64,000 nucleotides of DNA from Coptis chinensis (lineage: Eukaryota > Streptophyta > Magnoliopsida > Ranunculales > Ranunculaceae), in the NCBI GenBank assembly GCA_015680905.1, contig CM027378.1, positions 102,941,501 through 103,005,500 of the forward strand, read 5' to 3'. The notes under the pieces were generated by a model, which searched no databases, had not been told where the DNA came from, and was given only the letters and a program-made list of their open reading frames with translations. The stretch's first letter is position 1. Every line of letters starts with the position of its first letter. The position numbers and the translations under genes were made by a program. Below, piece after piece: positions 32,565-44,628 of the stretch.

Positions 32565-34890
32565 CAACTATAAGCCACCAATGTACTTGCACCTAGTCAA
32601 GTTTGCGCTGTTCGAAGGAGGACCTTGCTTCCTCGGCGGCATATCATTCCCACCAATTGCGGACCCTCTCTCTAGCAAACGAATTTGGTTTCATCGATGA
32701 CGTCGTTACGTCGAAAAAAGAAAAATCAATATAAGTTACCAATCGAATGCAAAAAATCACGGTTAGAGAAAACTCAATTAAAAATCACAATACTTACAAT
32801 TGGTGAGCGGTTAGGCGATGTCTCGGGGAGGGATGAATAGGAAGAAGCTCGGGTTCACCAAAACTACATGAGAATTCCTCGCATACCAAGTCATGTAGTT
32901 TTGATGACACTCCCATGGATAAGGCGAAATAGGTCCTCGGTTGCGAGTTGGATCACGTGATTACGCCACGACTCGAAAAAAAGTAGCCCAATATTGGTCC
33001 ATTTCACCTCATACCCGTGTCGCCGCCACGGTTCTTGTTCTCCAATTTGGTATTGGAGGATCTTTAGGTACAAGTTGCACGTGACCTAAGTGACATACCA
33101 CCGCTGCGGCAGTAAAGCTCGACAATGTTAAAAACATAACAATCCCTCAAAAATGCAATGTCATCGATCGGGTTTGTATTTCGATATTTTTGTAGGGATG
33201 CCAAACAACTGAAACAAAATCAAATGTGTCATTAACAACTCTAATGATCAATTACTAAAAATAAATATAAACAAACTTAAATACTAAATTGTCATTGAAT
33301 TTAATACTTACATTGAACTCATTCAAATCATCAATTATCGCCGATAAAGCGCAATGCATCACGTTATTGTCGTAATAGTGTGGAGCGTGGGATGTGTCTA
33401 TGAGCACGCGGGTGAAAGCGAGATATAGTTGAAATTTAGGATTGTCATGAATACCGAAAAATACTCATAGATCCATGCCTAGATATACACAAATAGTTAA
33501 CATATTGATAGAGTAATAAAATTAACATTAAAAAAATAAACTCTAAAATACTCAAGTTTTACCCGTAGAAGAGTCATATAGCACGTAACTCCTTTCACCT
33601 TCGCACATGTGGCGGCCCCGAGACCTCTATATAAAAGCGCCAAAATTTCGCACCCTATGCATACTCTTCTATCTCTTTGAATTTCAACAACGGCCTCGGA
33701 TAACATATAGGCACTCCGGTCGGACTTGTCGATAAAAGCGGCACATCAAAGAAAAAGCGAATAAAAGCTCTAACGATCCGTTGAACATCCACGAAACTTC
33801 GAGGCCTTCTCTACCAAATTTCAGGCGTCACATATATAAGGCAATCATGAACCTTGTTCGCAAAATGCTTCGGGATGAATTCTAGCCTTACTTTTTGAAA
33901 TGAACACCGCTAGCTTCCATCTCCACCTTAATCAAATCAATAGGGAGCCCCGGACCAAGATGTAAAGAGATTTATCGATTGTTATAAGTTCACTCATTTG
34001 GCCCCCTTGCACCGCTCTTCCTCTAGCTGTGACTCCCTGATTTGGACAACATCGTTCAAAGTCGCGATCATCTCTTAAATGGCATATGGAAGGTGTTGGT
34101 CTCCGGATGCCATCTCCACAAACGCCGAGATCAATGGTGGATCCATATGCTCGTGATAACCTTCCACGAGATCAAACAACCCGATCCTTCTCAATTGCGC
34201 ATGGCAAATCTCGGAGACCTTTCACATTCATTTTTGAAATTCCATTGGGATAACTTCGCTAAGTGTGAAACACACTTCAACGCTCGCGATCCTCAAAAAA
34301 CAACCGAGCACGCATTAGATATATATGAAGCGAAACAAAAATTTTGTAAAAGAAAATCAAAGTACACAAGAAAAACAAAATATTACCCTTCTCTCCCAAA
34401 TATCGCGAGCGACATGCATCGCATAGTCATACAACAACTCTAACTCAAACGGGCCTCCCCCATACACACCTCTTTGAAACTCCAAATCATCATTGGATTT
34501 TCTTACGAAATTCAATACGGAGGTGATTCTTCTTGGTGGTGTGGTACGTCTTCTACCACATATTCTTCAACATTATCATCCTGCTCATCCTCCTCCTCAC
34601 TCCCCTCACTCTCCTCTTCTACTATACTCTTCCCTTTGTCCATATTTACATCTAAACCTACATTAGTATCACTATCTACACTATCTACACTATCTCCACT
34701 AAACGAATTAACCTCAGGAACCTCTTTTTCAAATGGTCCCCTCCGCTGGCCGATCGATGCCGTTAAAGCCGTCGGCCTATGTCTTTTCTTCCAACTGCGT
34801 CACGCTAGAGGAACCGCCACCAAACAATTTCTTAACACCCTTGAATGTAGTTTTCGCTACATTCTTCACATTCTTTGATCGAGGACCCAT
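32565..34890 (-). pseudogene. Plant mobile domain gene of the MULE, copy 2
   Basis: Start codon at 34,888-34,890 (MGPRSKNVKNVAKTTFKGVK), then KKLFGGGSSS and an acidic Ser/Asp/Glu-rich linker encoded around 34,560-34,730. The PMD core (34,000-34,270) has the same blocks as copy 1 but more small deletions. RWTNIG / SWRNHVIQLATEDLFRLIHG lies at 32,900-33,070 and the terminal CKYIGG near 32,575. Both copies share exon layout and end in the same residues, so the gene was an integral part of the element before it multiplied. Multiple frameshifts. Confidence 0.75.
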
Positions 34891-35212
34891 CGCTACAAAT
34901 AAAAATAAAACAAGTATTAGTAAACCATATTTAAATAAACAATGTACAAAGAAAACCACTAGAAAAAGAGATCATCCGGTCGTAAAACTAATATACTTAT
35001 AAGCTTGCTATGATAACTCTAAGTATATATGAAGAAATAGAATGAAGCGTTACACTATCCAAATTCTATCGAATTTTTTGGGAGAGTTTCTTTGTTTAGT
35101 CAACATTTAGGTATACTTAAACCTGTCATAACCTAGAAATCAATAATGACATCCTTCCAACAACCATATGTACATAACACCCTATAAAATATTCAACCCA
35201 CAATACAATTTC

Positions 35213-38190
35213 TTAGTACCTGGTACTAGTAGAACTAAAAGTTTTTGAATCCATCCAGCGTTCTTTTCATGATCCTAAACTTTACATAAACTGGTACCTG
35301 GTACTAGTAGATATAAAAGTTTTTGAATCTAGATTCTAAATCTTAAGCTAGATGTAGACCACGTCATTTAGATATGGTCCGTAGACATGGAGAGAAGTAA
35401 GAACTCACCCCTTCTTATAGTAAGATATTCACTATAAACTAAAAGGAACATTGCATATTTTTCTCCAGATACTAAGTATAGATAGTAGTCGTGGTATCGA
35501 AAAGCACATAATCTGATATCTAAAGTACCTTTGTAAAAGTCTTTGAGAAAGTCCAACACATTTCGGTGAAAATTTGGTGTGTGCCACCGAAGAATTTATA
35601 ACCTGCTTGAGGAGGGTAATAATAATAAAAGAATAGTTTCAATAACAATATCGAATAAAAGTTAGAGTGCAAGACAATGAGAAAAGTATCGTGACAAAAG
35701 ACTAACAACTAAAGTTAATCAAGCTTTTTTTCTACTCTAAATCACGAGATCCAAGTACAAAGGGAAGTTTAAAGGGAAAAGGTTGATATCTTCAAACTTG
35801 AAATTTTGGCCAATTTCCGGCGTATAAACAAGGAATCAATGAAACAGGAAGCAATTAACAAGGAATCAATGAAGCGAAAAGCAATGAAAACTTGTGAGAA
35901 CACAAAAACCATAAAAATAACAAACCAAGAAAAGCGAATAAATAAATAAGTGTAGAAAGCAAATGATACGGGTGTAGAAAGCAAATCATCCCCCGTGCGT
36001 TCTACATGTCCTTATTCTTGTTTGCAACATGACATTTATCAAAAACAAAAACAAAGTTACATGTACCAAAAAATAAACACTCATAACTATATGATTACCC
36101 TACCACAATGGCTTGCAAAAAATATATATATATATATTCTATTTGAAGCCTACTGGAGCATCATATTCTAAAGAGTCCTATTATCAAAGCGAGTTGAGAA
36201 TACCCTTTGGATTGATAAACCTGCTACCTCAACTTCTCCCCTTTGTTTTACGATTCACGACCATGGTTTTTTTATATTGAGTAGTTAAATTTTAGACAAG
36301 TCGAGGAGATTTACATTATCTGTTGAAAAGTAAATAATAACTTGATAGTTATTTGTTTTTCGTTATTATTACATTATAACAATCATGCAGACAATTATAA
36401 ATCGTAAATGAAGTGGGACAAGAAAGTGATATAAAAGAAAGTATAGCGAAGAATGTAAAACCTCAAAAGAGAAAAGCACCTACACAAATCATGCAAGTTA
36501 AAAACTACTCAGCAAAATGAAAGTGAATAGGCAGAACTGAGTGAAACACAACAACACAAACATAGCAACGAGTGAAATAGTCAATGACGAATAGAAAGAG
36601 ATAAAACTAAAGGGTGCTACACTACTACCTAATGTTTTCTATAGCTAGCATCAAGGACCACACCAAAACTCAAACGTACATAACACTCAAACATTAAGGT
36701 GATGTGAGCGACTCGGAGGTCATCACCTTTTGAATTGTTGCTACAATAACCTTCAACGACTCGACCTGTATTGAATATTTCAAAACATGAAAGCGACCTT
36801 AAATCTAACCAATGATGAAATGGATCAATACACTTGGGTGAACCGTGAGTGATCTAACCAAGAGAGGGTTCTCTACTTTATATTCCTAAGTCCATTACAG
36901 ATTATAAGAGAACAATTAGTCAATAGGCTCTTGCTCGTATCATAAAAAATATGCTTTACTAACTCATCCGAGTAACATCACGAGCAAACCAATTATCTTT
37001 GTGATTCTTGACCTACCATCTTGTCATTCTCTATCTCGGGGATAGAACCGAAAATGAGATGATCCCAGATTAACTTCAAGTAGGAGGTGTATTTCTAACT
37101 CTCTTCTTGAGACACCTAGCTAGTAGATCTTCTATTGATCAAAACTATCCCGATGTAAACACCACTTTACCAAGGCCTTGAATTAAGCAAACCATAAACA
37201 ACAAAATCAAGAAAGGACTCAATCTATCGGCATTAATACCATTAAAACTTTACCAATGGCTTGTTTGAGACATGGCCCAAAATTGATATTAAGCCAAACC
37301 GATAAATTGGTAAAACAAATTCAATCTTTTTTTCAAAATCAAGAAAGAAAGTTTATATCGCCGATATAGAGATATTCGATATAATCGATATATAACTTTT
37401 TCATTTTTAATAATTTAATATTGAAAATCCGATATATCGAGCGAGATATATCGGTGAGATATCCGATATTTTAGAAACCATTGGTCACCAAAAAACGAGA
37501 TATCTATATCCGATATAAGGTCTAAATGGCTTGTTTGGAGAACATTGGAGGCTTGAAGATCCAACTGTCACATCCTGACAAATTAATTAAAGTGCACCGA
37601 ATTATGCATACCTAACAGAGCATGCCTCTTGCAACATTTACATAAAAAAAATTAACATACCATGTTCTTACCACATGCCCACCTGATTAAGATAAAAAAA
37701 ATTTGGTTCGGAAGTCTGGATGCATGAAAGGCCAGCAAAAGGTTCCTGTAAACGACACACAATCACTTTTTGCAAAGTTATTCACTTATACTCCACTAAA
37801 CAGAACACAAAGATTGTTCAATAAACTAACCCCAAAAGCCGCAGTTTCAGATGAGTGATACTGGTCGTTCAGATCACCCGAGGGACCAGGAGGGCATGCA
37901 TATACACAAATGTCTGGGGACATGTTCCTACAGTAGGAAGTTTTTTAAACCATGTCAAGTAAACAAAAACGTTAATCAATGTACAAAACAAGAAAATTTA
38001 GATCAACTTACAATAGTCTATGACTTTGAGTCTCTTGACCACCCACGTCTCCCGCATGGCAAGGATCATGCGGTTCTGAGGTCAAACCAAATTAACATTC
38101 ATCCACTGGGAAAAATAGATATACAAATACTAATATAAAGATTTGCATATTTGAGGAATACCAGATGTATATGAAAAGATACCTGGCAGC
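35213..38190. other. Gene-poor AT-rich region
   Basis: No domain recognised. Two copies of GGTACCTGGTACTAGTAGA followed by AAAGTTTTTGAATC lie at 35,216-35,254 and 35,291-35,330, right at the edge of the MULE. An (AT)n run is at 36,122-36,139. CGATATAT-rich sequence at 37,355-37,520 resembles the body of the hAT-like element at 23,996 but no termini were found. The frame at 37,851-38,138 is not recognised. Confidence 0.4.
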
Positions 38191-38197
38191 TATTGAG

Positions 38198-38345
38198 GTT
38201 TCTTCATTGTATCCTGATTCAATTGAACCCGACTTCGGGGGGGAGCTATCTGGGGCGCAAGCACTTCATATATGGGAAATTGGGCAACAAAAAGGTTCAA
38301 GGTGAAGTGAGGTTTTCATGCAACTCTAGCAAAGTAGTCAACCCT
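38198..38345 (-). pseudogene. NLR 3'-end remnant, most distant copy
   Basis: CATTGTATCCTGATTCAATTG and the following GAGCTATCTGGGGC match the last codons of the NLR at 41,070-41,130, and GAAGTGAGGTTTTCATGCAA with CTAGCAAAGTAGTC matches the last LRR near 41,270-41,305. Strongly decayed. Confidence 0.5.
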
Positions 38346-38624
38346 TAAAATTCACTTATCACTACACACGGTTGGATTTGTAAAATGACAACACAAAAAC
38401 CATGTTACTGGAATGGGATGGATATTAAAACCTTAGACTGGGCTACTCCATAATGAAGATTGTTACTTGCTTCCATCTCAAGAATCCAATAGTCGCTGTC
38501 TTCCTCGTTACCCTTGGGAAGTCGCATGGCAAAAAGATGCTCAAGTCATACTTCTCAAGGTCTTTTAAAGGCTCTACCCCTAACCCCAATACACGTTACA
38601 GAACACAAAAGAAGTTGGAGCAAT

Positions 38625-39240
38625 GCGATATCAGAGCTGATTCTGGGAATATGAGCTATCTTGTGTCAGTCCTCTCCTGTATCTTTTGGACATCGAGATT
38701 TCAAGGCATGACACCAACTTACCCTCAGTTCTCGTAGTGCGGGGAGGAACTGGATCCATTCTGGCAAGCAAGGCAAATCTGGAAATCACAGATTTGAAGA
38801 ACTTGAAGGGAAGTGAAGTTTTGCAGCCATTCCGGCAAAGTTATGAAAGCTATTATAGTTAGAAACTTTAAAGCAGGAAGGCATCGCATTGCTTCTGGCC
38901 GTGACAGGTTTGAGGACCTATAAAGCAAAAGTGATGTAAGTAATGGGAGGTTGGGCCAGCTCATCAAACTTCTACAATTATGGATCTCCAACCTTTCTAG
39001 TGTGGTGGGAAATGAGATTCTTTCTGGGAAAGCTTGCAACGGACCTTGACAATTCTTGATGACAAATTTCTTCAAGGCTGTGACAAACTGTAGCCCTGCA
39101 GTTATTGATGCCAGATTAGGGATGTTTTCAATCATGAGGGTATGAAGTGAAGTAAGACCATCCATATCGTCCTCCGAAATATGCAAATTTTTACAACCTG
39201 CAAGATCCAGGTTTTGAAGTGATGCTGGTTAAAGTAGATT
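38625..39240 (-). pseudogene. NLR LRR 3'-end fragment
   Basis: Minus-strand frame at 38,725-39,186 reads MHISEDDMDGLTSLHTLMIE, PTTLERLEIHNCRSLMSWPN and TLPEWLQNFTSLQVLQI, closely parallel to the last five LRRs of the NLR at 41,070-44,628. After a frame change it continues PEWIQFLPALREL and, past a stop, ends CPKDTGED-HKIAHIP, the same C-terminal motif. No NB-ARC sequence is associated, so it is a truncated tandem duplicate. Confidence 0.85.
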
Positions 39241-40525
39241 AGTCTGGTAGAATATACACTGATGTTACACTCTCTCAGGCCCATTTCAAAATTTAACCAA
39301 CTAGTGTGCGATTGCCAAGAATAATGACAACCATGATGACATACACATTCCAGAGCTCGGACCTCCTTGTAGCTGTGTTACATAGGTAACTGAAACCACA
39401 TACACCAACATTCACACTCAAAACTTGAAACAATATCATCAGGAAGAAATATGTCTCTATGCTTCAGCTAAAACCTGTAACCATTTTCAGAGGGACGGAA
39501 TATTAGAAATAGGAACACAGAGGATACATGTTTAGCCACTCTAGAACGAAGCTAATTACCTTTTCGATCTTCAGAATGTAATAACCTTTGTTCTAATTTC
39601 CATCATATAATGCATAGGAAGCAACAAACTTGGAATATAATTTAGAGATATTGCCCGCTTCTTTTAGAAAATTGACTAAATGGTAATATTTCCATATTAC
39701 AAAAAGACAGAACTGTCTCAATGTGATATCATCCTTCAGACTGTCAGATTGAATTTCTTTGATGCCTCACACAGCCAAGTTAGGTCCCACTCGTGCAACC
39801 TATCACAGGAAAATAGAATAGAAATAAAAAGTTCACTTTTTCGTAACCCAAATGATGAGGATACAACAATTACTGGTGATGGTTTTAAAAAACAAGATGG
39901 GCCAGTTCCAGTACTGAAATTCAAAGATAATAACCACTTGTAACATAGTACTCTGGATTAAAGATTGTTACCAGCTCTAAAATCTCAAAAATTGCAATAG
40001 TAACTGTCATCTTCAGCGATACAGATACTGAAATAGCAAAATATGCTCCAGGCATACTTCTGATGATCTTTCAATTGCTCTAACCAAAAGTGAGGCACTC
40101 TTGTAATTTGTGTGAATGACCTTTTTATTGCGTCCATAAAACACATTACAGAACTATGACCAACTGGAACAAGTTGAGAATATACGACAGACCAAATGAA
40201 CTAAGAGCCTCTACTAATCAATCCATAGAACATCGAACAACCTACCAGAAAAGAATAAAATAGAAATCAGAATATATTATATTCAAGGAAAAATGACGGA
40301 GCAAAAAACATTTTGTATTCAGATAATGCCATATTAGAAAAGTTCACTCGGGGAGGAGGGAGAGAAAGCAAGGTCAATTTGTAGTGTCGGGAAGAGGATT
40401 AAAAGTAACTTCAAGTGGATTGTGAAAAAGATTGGTATAACACCCTGAAGAAGAAAAATGAGTTCACAAGGATGACACAGGCACACTTGGTGGCGGCAAT
40501 TCATTGTGTGTTTATTCAATCGAGC
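39241..40525. other. Spacer between NLR remnants
   Basis: AT-rich with no recognisable coding segment. Small overlapping opposite-strand frames at 39,680-39,943 are judged chance. Confidence 0.35.
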
Positions 40526-40800
40526 TCAATTCTAGGACCCGAGATATCTGGTGCCACTCCTCTCCTGTGTCTTTGAGCCATAGATATGTCAAGCAAACAA
40601 ACAGATATAAAAATAGTTTGTTCAGAGGGGAGAATCACTGCATTCTTTTCTAGCAAGCGACACATCTAGGAAACCAAAAACTTGTAGCAAAGTAAAGTTT
40701 ACTAGCGAGTCAGGCAAAGTAGATTAACCCTTCAAGCCTCTTATGGATAGACTCTGCAAGGGTGCAAGATGTTGCACTTCTTCTGGAGGAAAAGGCAGGC
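40526..40800 (-). pseudogene. NLR 3'-end remnant, nearest copy
   Basis: GGTGCCACTCCTCTCCTGTG parallels the coding for GEDWHKIAH in the NLR 3' end, and GTTGCACTTCTTCTGGAGGA parallels the RHLTALK / LPEEMRH repeat near 41,345-41,370. The blocks occur in the same order and strand as in the full gene but the sequence between is shortened and out of frame. Confidence 0.6.
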
Positions 40801-41069
40801 TCGAGGAAGAAGAAACACTTAGACCTTGAGTCATAAGAGGTCTCCCACAACATTTGGTGTACTCGTTGAACCCTCCCAATCCCCAATAACGAATTATCAT
40901 ACATCATAGTGTGGTGGGGTTTGACATCTTGTAATGGAAAACATGAGGATAAGGACAGCACAACAGATATTATCAATTTAAGTTGGTTGTGGAAGGAAGT
41001 GGAGTGACATACCTGAAGAAGAGTGATTATGCTGACGATGTCTAGAGAGCTGACATTGAAGATTTTTTT

Positions 41070-44000
41070 TTATTGTATCCGAATGTCATTGACCTCGACT
41101 TCTGGTATGTGAGCTATCTTGTGCCAGTCCTCTCCTGTATCTTTTTGACATCGAGTTGTCAAGGCATCACAGCGATTTATCCACAGTACTCGTAGTGCAG
41201 TGAGGCAATGGATCCAATCTGGCACGCACAGCAAATTTGGAAAATATATGATTTCCAAGACACAAAGGGAAGTGAAGCTTTTCAGCCATTCCGGCAAAGT
41301 CTTCAAACCGTCCCAGCCTGTGATCGCTAGATCTTTTAAAGCAGTAAGGTGTCGCATTTCTTCTGGCAGAGACTGCAAGTTTCTGGAACAAGTAATCCAA
41401 AGATCCACAAGTGATGTGAGGTTTCCCAACCCATTCGGCCAGCTCATCAAACTGTCACAATTACCAATCCACAATTTCTCTAGTGTGGTGGGCAACGAGA
41501 TTCCTTCTGGGAAAGCATGTAACAAACTCTGACAATTAATGATGCTAAACTCCTTTAATGCGGTGGCATTCTGTAGTCCCTTGGGTATTGATACCAAATT
41601 AGGGATCTCTTCAATCTCGAGAGTACAAAGTGAAGTGAGACCATCCATGTCGTCCTCCAGAATATGCATCTTTTCACAACGGGCAAGATGCAGGTTTTGA
41701 AGTGCAGTGAGGTACCTCATACCAGACAAAGAAGCCAATCTTTCACAATCTGAAATCTTCAGAGACACAAGGGAGGTTAAACCCCCTAAACCTTGTTCTG
41801 GCAAACTTGCCATTCTGGGGCAAAATTTAATATTCAAAGTTTCAAGAGAAGCCAAGTTCTGTAACCCATCTTCCGACAAAGACAAAAGGTCATCGCAGGA
41901 AGAAATATCCAAATGTTTCAGATTGTCAAGAGAAGAAGAATTGGGTAAGGAGGAGGTTGGTGCGTTCTTTTCTGGATTCACTTTGAGCAATGACAGCATC
42001 AGCTTCTCACTACATTTCTCTATTGTCAATTTTTCAAGTGATGGAAGAATTGGCATTGTACTTAATTTGGGGCAATTGCGAACAGACAACACAAGAACGC
42101 TATGAAGGGACACTTCTTCTTCTTTTACCCAACTCTCGAGGTTAGGGTTAGCAATAAGGTAAATTTCTTTCAGTGATGGGAACCATTCTCTTTGTCTTCT
42201 CACCACGCTACCACCTTCAATGAACTGGAGAGCATCCAATTCCTCCAGATGTACTTCCTTAAGAGATCGGAGTTGACCAAGTGCTGGGAGATTTTGACAA
42301 TTTCTACATTGTTCGAGAATAATCGCGACTAAATTTGGGAACAATGGATCCATCATCCACCGTGGGAACTTGTTATCTCTATAACCTTTTATGCTCAACG
42401 TTTTAAGATTTTGATGTGGCTCGAGGTTTCCCAGCACATCAAAATCAATTTTCACTCTGTTAGCGCCTTCGTCATTCCATACTAATTGTAAACTTACAAG
42501 GTTGGGCTTACCCTTTAGATTCGCTTCCACGCAATCTCTAGCACTGCTCACATTTTCAAGATTGGAAATCCTCAAAAAGCCTTTGAGATGTATTAGTCCA
42601 TTCAACTCATTCAATTTGCATCCAATCCCTTTCCCCACAAAAAAAACTTCTAACGTCCGAATAGAAGTTAAATGACTAAGGCCAGATGGCATGTATGTTA
42701 ACACAGTGTCCTCATGGAGATAAATGTGCTCGAGTTTTTGCAATTTCCAGATTTCTCCAGGCAACAGTGTAATTTTACTACAAGAAAGAATCAAGGTTTT
42801 TAAACTTTGCAGCTTAGTAATAGAGTTGGGGACAGTCGTAACCGAGTCAGACTCAATCCTAAGGTGTCTAAGGCGCTTCAACTTACCAATGGAACTTGGA
42901 ACTTCCCCAGTTTCTACCAGCAAACCCAGCACAAGTAAACATTTAAAGCTTGAGAGAATATCCTCAGTGAGAAATTTCGAGTTAGAAAGAAGTGTCCGTA
43001 AGCTTGTATGTTTACGCAAGGATTCTCAGAACTCAACTGGCAAATCTTCTCTCACGCAGTCCAGATGCCGTACTCCATTAGGGATGTCTCCTTTAGTTTC
43101 CTTTCCCACAATGAAGTACTCTGTTCCTGCAACAAATTGTGCAAGATCATGAACAAGGTCATGCATTTTCAAAGTCTGAATCTCCCCGAAGTCATCTAGT
43201 TCTGCTTCTTGAAAGAACGATCTCCACATCAAATCTTTGACATACACATTAGCTATATTTTCTAAGATTTGATTTTCTCCGATGTGAACAAACCCTTGTG
43301 CCACCCATAATAGGATCAGTTCTTGCTTCAAAAGTACCCAACCTTTAGGATATATAGCACAATAGGAAAAGCATTGCCTCAAATGGAATGGCAAATGATT
43401 ATAGCTTATTCTCAATGTAGGCAAAATCCCAACTTCTTCTAGAGGCAATCTCCAAAGATCACTATCTTTGATACTCGTCCACTCATGTTCCTCAGTCTTA
43501 AACCGCATTAAGCTTCCAAGGGCTTTAGCTGCTAGAGGCACTCCCCCACACTTTCTCAATTTCCTTTCCAATTTCCACAAGGTTCGGCTTTTCTTGCTTT
43601 TGATCTGAACCAAATGCCCTTTGCTTGAACAAATTCCAACAATCATCTTCCGACAACCCTAACAGTTTATATTGTGAAACGGATCCCATTATAACTGCAA
43701 CCTTTTCGCTTCTAGTGGTTACAATTATTTTGCTCCCCATTGCACCTTCTAATAACAAATCTTTCAAGTTATTCCATTTCTCACCGTTTTCATTCCACAC
43801 ATCGTCCAGAACTAGTAAAAATCTCTTCCCTTTAAGTTGTTTCCGAAGACGAGATTGTAACTGGTCCATCTCCAAATTAGGACATCCACTGTTGGTGGCA
43901 GATTTTATCGTCTTTTGTGTAATTTCCTTAACATCAAAATCCTCCCCGACACACACCCACAATTTTAAATTAAAAGTACGGTCTACTCTCTCATCTTTGT

Positions 44001-44628
44001 AAACCAATTGAGCAAGTGTCGTTTTCCCCAGGCCAGCCATACCATAAATGGGAATGATCGAGAGGTTGCCTTCCCCGCTCAAGTCCAACAATAGTTTTAC
44101 AATCTCCTCTTTCTCGACATCTCTTCCAAAAACTTTTGATTCGTCTACATGAGAATGCGTGTTTTCCCTCTCTGCATTACGCACTCTAGTTTCTTCAACT
44201 CTCGTATCCAACTGAAAGGACCTATCAGCTTGAATCTCAGTTAAGCTTTCCCTAATATCTCTAATTTTACGAGAAATTTTAAAACGATATGCAATAGGAT
44301 TTGAAGACAAGAAGAAGTAGGGAACCATATTGACGATGCTATCCTGCATAACCAGTCTTTTCCGCAAAGCTTCAATGGCAAAGTCATCAATAATGTCATC
44401 GGCTTCATAAACAGCATCCTTGATCCTTCGAAGCCATTCTCTCACCTCAGGCTGGCGGACTTCAAGCTCCTCAGCGTGCAAGAGTACAGCTTTGATGGTG
44501 GATAAAGTCCTTTCGAGCTTTTTCAGTTCCTTCTTGACTCCCATAGCTGATCCAAGCTCTTGTATAGCACGAGATCCTAACTCAGTCAAAACTTTCACAG
44601 CAAGGCCAAAAGCAATTCCTTCCGCCAT
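41070..44628 (-). pseudogene. CC-NB-ARC-LRR disease-resistance gene (RGA-like), two breaks
   Basis: Intracellular immune receptor of the CNL class. ATG at 44,628 gives an Rx-type coiled-coil (residues 1-130, ADDIIDDF motif near 76-83), then NB-ARC: P-loop GMAGLGKTT at 196-204, LWVCVGEDFD, kinase-2 LLVLDDVW at 271-278, GSKIIVTTR and YKLLGLSEDDCWNLFKQRAF. At about 43,553 two bases are missing before CGGVPLAAKALG (GLPL), shifting the frame. The second segment has FHLRQCFSYCAIYPKG and the MHDLVHDLAQ (MHD) motif, then a single in-frame TGA at 43,026-43,028. The third segment, 649 codons, is an LRR domain ending GEDWHKIAHIPEVEVNDI. Without the two lesions it would encode about 1,185 residues without introns, normal for the family. 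Either a young pseudogene or a good gene with two consensus errors. Confidence 0.9.

Larger units (their letters stand above)
25961..35212. mobile_element. Mutator-like element, copy 2 (transposase-OTU plus PMD)
   Basis: Order from left: large palindrome array, 140-175-bp tandem repeats, plus-strand ORF1 (FAR1-type zinc finger, MULE transposase, SWIM, OTU), repeats and a third palindrome array, and a minus-strand PMD gene. The right 4.7 kb repeats 1-4,640. The right limit is where similarity to copy 1 stops; the left limit is set at the palindrome array but could lie a little further left. No convincing terminal inverted repeat or 9-bp duplication was found, as in the non-TIR MULE group. All ORFs are broken. 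Confidence 0.75.

Noticed and set aside
25830-35212. Terminal inverted repeat for MULE copy 2 (AAATTGGATTGGG near 25,832 against AAATTGTATTGTGGG inverted at 35,210)
   Set aside because: Similarity is about 12 bases with gaps, and no 9-bp flanking duplication supports it.
36122-36139. (AT)n run, and similar runs at 59,093-59,110 and the CT run at 46,494-46,508
   Set aside because: Ordinary microsatellites; no further structure.
41167-44002. Open frames on the plus strand opposite the NLR (for example 41,200-41,532, 41,707-42,105, 42,724-43,152, 43,625-44,002)
   Set aside because: They are mirror frames of the NLR coding strand, with no family similarity of their own.
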